Shown here: one piece after another, positions 14,692 to 16,750 of the stretch
Position numbering within the stretch: position 1 is the stretch's first letter
How the letters are laid out: each line of letters starts with the position of its first letter
Assembly: GCA_903905665.1 (NCBI GenBank)
Contig: CAIVHJ010000029.1
Span: 1 to 16,750, forward strand
Direction of reading: 5' to 3'
Source: an uncultured Phycisphaerales bacterium
Lineage (GTDB): Bacteria > Planctomycetota > Phycisphaerae > UBA1845 > CAIVHJ01
Length of the DNA stretch: 16,750 nt
Translations under genes and position numbers: made by a program
Notes under the pieces: model-generated
What the model was told of the DNA's origin: nothing
Seen by the model: the letters and a program-made list of their open reading frames with translations, nothing else
The model's database searches: none

Positions 14692-16137
14692 TCAAGTGAT
14701 CAGACGAGTGCGAAGGTTCATTTGGAAAGCCTGATCAATTTTTTCAAGGCGGGGGGAGTTTTTCAACGTGGCGCCGAATCGCTGGGCATCACAGGGGGCG
14801 AGGGTTCGCGCGAGTTTCTTCCATCCTCTATTCATGCCAAGGACAAACAAGGCGGTGGGAATAGATCGGGTTCTGACGAGCGTACGAAAAGCCCGCTTGA
14901 GGACCCAGTTTTTGTTGGCGGCCATTCGACGGAGTTCGTAGATCGCCTCATCCAGTTCGCCCGCCGTCATGTTTTTCGGTTGATAAACGGTTTCGATAAA
15001 GGTGTAGCGTTTCCAGTCGTCGGGAAAGTTAGTGGCGGTCAACCGGCCGGTGGATTCAAATTTCTCGAACATCCGGGTTCCCGGCAACGGGGTCAGGTTG
15101 GTGATTTGGATAATGTCCACACCGAGGTGGACGGCGGAGAGGGCTGTTTCGGCGACGGTTTCGGGCGTGTCTTCGTCGGAACCGATGATGAATGCACCAA
15201 ACACGGCGATTCCGGCGCGGTGAAATCCGTTCACAAGGTCTTGATAATTGTCCAGATGTTTTTGGTTGATTCCTTTGTGGTAATTTTGCAGCGACAGGGG
15301 ATTGAACGTCTCAAATCCGATCAGCATTCCGCGGCAACCGGCGCGATAGGCCAGTTGGAGCGCTTCGTCATCTTCCCCCATGTTGAGAGTGGTTTGGCTG
15401 AACCACTGCCGTCGCTTGCCGTGTTTGATAAGAGCGCGAAGCAGTTCTTTGGACCATTCGGCATGACGGGCACCGATGCCGAAAAAATTGTCGTCCACGA
15501 CAAAAACGAACGGACGGGAAATCTGATTCCATTCTTCAATGATATCGGCGATGGCACGGCGACGAATGAGAGCGCCGTTGAAACGTGTTACCGAGCAGTA
15601 TTCGCAACCGACCGGGCATCCGCGTGATGTTTGGATGGCGGCGACATCATAGCGGCCGTTAAGGGGCGGAAGCGACTGGTTCGCGCGTCCGAAGTGGTGG
15701 GTCTCCAGATCGGAAAGCGTTCCGTCGTAGCGAGATTTCATCTGACGCCCGGCCGCATCCCGGAGAATCTCAGGCCAGACTTCATCGCATTCGCCGACCG
15801 CGACGGAATCAAAATATCGTGCCGCCTCTTCAGGACAGGCTGACGCATGAGATCCTCCCATAATGCAGGGAATCTTCCGATTGCGGCAATGCTCGGCGAT
15901 TTCATAAGCGCGTGTGGCTGTGCTCGAATACGAGGTCACCCCAACGAGATCGTAGCCGTTTTGTTGCAAGAAAATTTCGGTGCGATGCGTGCCAAACACC
16001 TCGTCGATAATATCCACGCGGTGTTCGTCAGGAACCAGTTGTGCAAGCACCTGAAGTCCGAGCTGGGGAATGAAACTTCCCACGGTATGATATCCCTGAG
16101 TTCCGTCAACAACCGGATTGATCAAAGCGATACGCAC
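14692..16137 (-). CDS. B12-binding-type radical SAM protein (COG1032-like)
   Basis: A 481-residue protein with an N-terminal cobalamin-binding-like Rossmann domain (about 1-130; GYDLVGVTSYSST, IMGGSHASACPEEA, VGECDEVWPEIL) and a radical SAM barrel with CPVGCEYC (C174, C178, C181). ETFNPLSLQNYHKGIN and GAFIIGSDEDTPE follow inside the barrel, and the C-terminal region looks DUF4070-like. The usual DxHxxG cobalamin ligand motif is not visible, so B12 may be bound base-on or not at all, as in many members. Relatives include hopanoid and methyltransferase radical SAM enzymes, but the substrate here cannot be named. The GTG start at 16137 has GGGGA (complement of 16145-16149) at seven bases. It stands alone, with a repeat mosaic upstream and the tRNA downstream. 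Confidence 0.9.
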   Translation of the reverse strand: MRIALINPVVDGTQGYHTVGSFIPQLGLQVLAQLVPDEHRVDIIDEVFGTHRTEIFLQQNGYDLVGVTSYSSTATRAYEIAEHCRNRKIPCIMGGSHASACPEEAARYFDSVAVGECDEVWPEILRDAAGRQMKSRYDGTLSDLETHHFGRANQSLPPLNGRYDVAAIQTSRGCPVGCEYCSVTRFNGALIRRRAIADIIEEWNQISRPFVFVVDDNFFGIGARHAEWSKELLRALIKHGKRRQWFSQTTLNMGEDDEALQLAYRAGCRGMLIGFETFNPLSLQNYHKGINQKHLDNYQDLVNGFHRAGIAVFGAFIIGSDEDTPETVAETALSAVHLGVDIIQITNLTPLPGTRMFEKFESTGRLTATNFPDDWKRYTFIETVYQPKNMTAGELDEAIYELRRMAANKNWVLKRAFRTLVRTRSIPTALFVLGMNRGWKKLARTLAPCDAQRFGATLKNSPRLEKIDQAFQMNLRTRLIT

Positions 16138-16207
16138 AAGACATTCCCCATCCGAAACACAACGGCAATGAGTCGCAGCGGCAGAAAGCAGTTGTGGACT
16201 TCCAGAA

Positions 16208-16233
16208 TTCAGGAGTTTAAGAGTTCAGGAGTT
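16208..16233. repeat. Direct repeat TTCAGGAGTT x2
   Basis: TTCAGGAGTT occurs at 16208-16217 and 16224-16233, 16 bases apart start to start. It overlaps the predicted radical SAM promoter, so it could be a regulator site, but short repeats of this kind are also common intergenic debris. Confidence 0.4.
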
Positions 16234-16242
16234 GTTTGTCCA
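16214..16242 (-). promoter_or_regulatory. Possible promoter of the radical SAM gene
   Basis: On the minus strand TGGACA (complement of 16237-16242) and TAAACT (complement of 16214-16219) are 17 bases apart. The leader to the GTG start would be about 70 bases. Confidence 0.35.
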
Positions 16243-16395
16243 GTCGCATCGAGATATCTTCATAATTACCCTGATGGTTGCACCGGTGTTTTGATTCATT
16301 TCCGATCCTGCGACTTCTGCGATTTTGTGTGACGAAGCGGTTTTGCAGAACGCAATTAATCACCATTGCATTTTTGATGAACGCGGAACGGGAAT

Positions 16396-16415
16396 CACAA
16401 AGCTCGAGCTTTGTG
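16396..16415. repeat. Perfect 20-bp palindrome
   Basis: CACAAAGCTCGAGCTTTGTG is self-complementary over its full length. It lies just inside the left 16-bp inverted arm. No T-run follows on either side, so it is not an obvious terminator. It could be a protein-binding site or a repeat module. Confidence 0.55.
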
Positions 16416-16470
16416 TCCATCGCGGAGGGAGTTAGAAATTTAAAGCGAATTTCATTGCGTGACGGGACAC

Positions 16471-16492
16471 CACTGCTCAAGAGCAACGGCAC
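16471..16492. repeat. Dispersed palindromic repeat, copy 2 (inverted)
   Basis: It matches the reverse complement of 146-167 at 20 of 22 bases; the two differences (16486-16487) break one arm of the palindrome. The intact core is TGCTCAAGAGCA (16474-16485). Confidence 0.55.
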
Positions 16493-16499
16493 GTGGCAA

Positions 16500-16580
16500 C
16501 CCCTTGCTGGCGCAGGAAAGCAAAAACCAACCCCCGCTAGCGCGGGGGGAATGAAAGACAATCCCCTGCCGGCGCAGGGG
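16500..16580. repeat. Three regularly spaced GC hairpins
   Basis: Units start at 16500, 16531 and 16563 (31 and 32 base steps) with 14-base A-rich spacers. Unit 2 is CCCCCGC/GCGGGGG around TAGC and unit 3 is CCCCTGC/GCAGGGG around CGGC. Unit 1 is a worn copy, CCCCTTGC-TGGC-GCAGG. Units 2 and 3 differ at paired positions on both arms, so the stem rather than the sequence is kept. Only three units and self-complementary repeats make it unlike a CRISPR array. Confidence 0.55.
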
Positions 16581-16589
16581 GTTCTGATG

Positions 16590-16620
16590 GTTCATCATTC
16601 ATCGTTCCGCGTTCATCATT
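16590..16620. repeat. Direct repeat GTTCATCATT x2
   Basis: GTTCATCATT occurs at 16590-16599 and 16611-16620. The second copy lies within the right arm of the 16-bp inverted repeat. Similar strings occur at 205-222 and, reverse-complemented, around 8520-8560. Confidence 0.45.
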
Positions 16621-16692
16621 GCCTTCCATGCTCCCTGACGGGCGCGAGACGGTAAGCTTTCTGCAAAAAACGATGATTCAGAAGTTGATGCA

Positions 16693-16750
16693 ATGTCCTG
16701 GAACAAACACAGGAAGGGTCCACTGACAGAGGCCGGATTTGAAGATTTAC
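16693..16750 (+). CDS. Possible 5' end of a gene running off the window
   Basis: An ATG at 16693 opens a frame (MSWNKHRKGPLTEAGFEDL) with no stop before the window edge; the nearest upstream in-frame stop is at 16636. The ribosome site is weak (GAAG about eight bases before). Nineteen residues are too few to identify a family, and it may be chance. Confidence 0.25.
   Translation, partial: MSWNKHRKGPLTEAGFEDL

Larger units (their letters stand above)
16375..16618. repeat. Intergenic palindrome mosaic bounded by a 16-bp inverted repeat
   Basis: TGATGAACGCGGAACG (16375-16390) is the exact reverse complement of 16603-16618. Between the arms lie a 20-bp palindrome, a small hairpin (GAAATT 16435-16440 / AATTTC 16448-16453), the second copy of the dispersed palindrome and three spaced GC hairpins. 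There is no transposase and no credible open frame inside, so a non-autonomous element or a composite of short palindromic repeats fits best. The region 16138-16692 otherwise has no gene. Confidence 0.5.

Noticed and set aside
16500..16580. CRISPR array
   Set aside because: There are only three units, repeats are self-complementary and differ from each other, spacers are 14 bases and A-rich, and no cas genes are present.
16278..16655. 125-residue open frame in the right-end mosaic
   Set aside because: It is built across palindromic repeats, with low-complexity composition, no ribosome site and no domain.

Overview
The window reads as about 16.7 kb of chromosome from an anaerobic or microaerophilic bacterium. 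The main clues are a single-chain pyruvate:ferredoxin oxidoreductase, a hemerythrin-like protein, a CoA-transferase/GNAT fusion and molybdopterin genes. The ends hold mosaics of short palindromic repeats of a type I loosely associate with Planctomycetota and similar large-genome bacteria. That placement is an impression from style, not a demonstrated assignment. No rRNA or complete mobile element is present.

Left end (1-2777): a repeat-rich, gene-free stretch (1-450) precedes a two-gene unit: an AAA_21-type ATPase (451-1740) and a small TOPRIM/DUF4276-like protein (1745-2398) four bases after it. This has the architecture of an ATPase plus TOPRIM-nuclease anti-phage system. Sampled GC (about 47%) is below that of the metabolic genes that follow. 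A 379-base gap then holds an extended -10 promoter.

Central metabolic block (2778-10156, plus strand): an acetyl-CoA hydrolase/transferase fused to a GNAT acetyltransferase ends at a strong intrinsic terminator. Next come a full-length NifJ-type PFOR, a dihydroorotate-dehydrogenase-like flavoprotein that lacks the usual catalytic cysteine, and a hemerythrin HHE protein. Together they point to pyruvate/acetyl-CoA/acetate metabolism with an oxygen-aware accessory protein.

Minus-strand operon (10118-14344, transcribed right to left): moaA, moaC, a MOSC protein, a six-helix membrane protein resembling an ECF S-component, an unrecognised 89-residue protein, an FmdE-family protein and a DUF4213/DUF364 protein. 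The genes are tightly packed, with repeated GTGA stop/start overlaps. The three moa/MOSC genes are clearly richer in GC than the four downstream genes, so the operon may join two blocks of different origin. The likely theme is molybdenum/tungsten cofactor synthesis plus a poorly characterised metal-handling set.

Right end (14446-16750): a tRNA-Val(GAC) gene with its own promoter and an unusual C at position 33, then a B12-binding-type radical SAM enzyme on the minus strand. The end is a gene-poor stretch containing a 16-bp inverted repeat that encloses a 20-bp palindrome and three regularly spaced hairpins. A possible gene start runs off the right edge.
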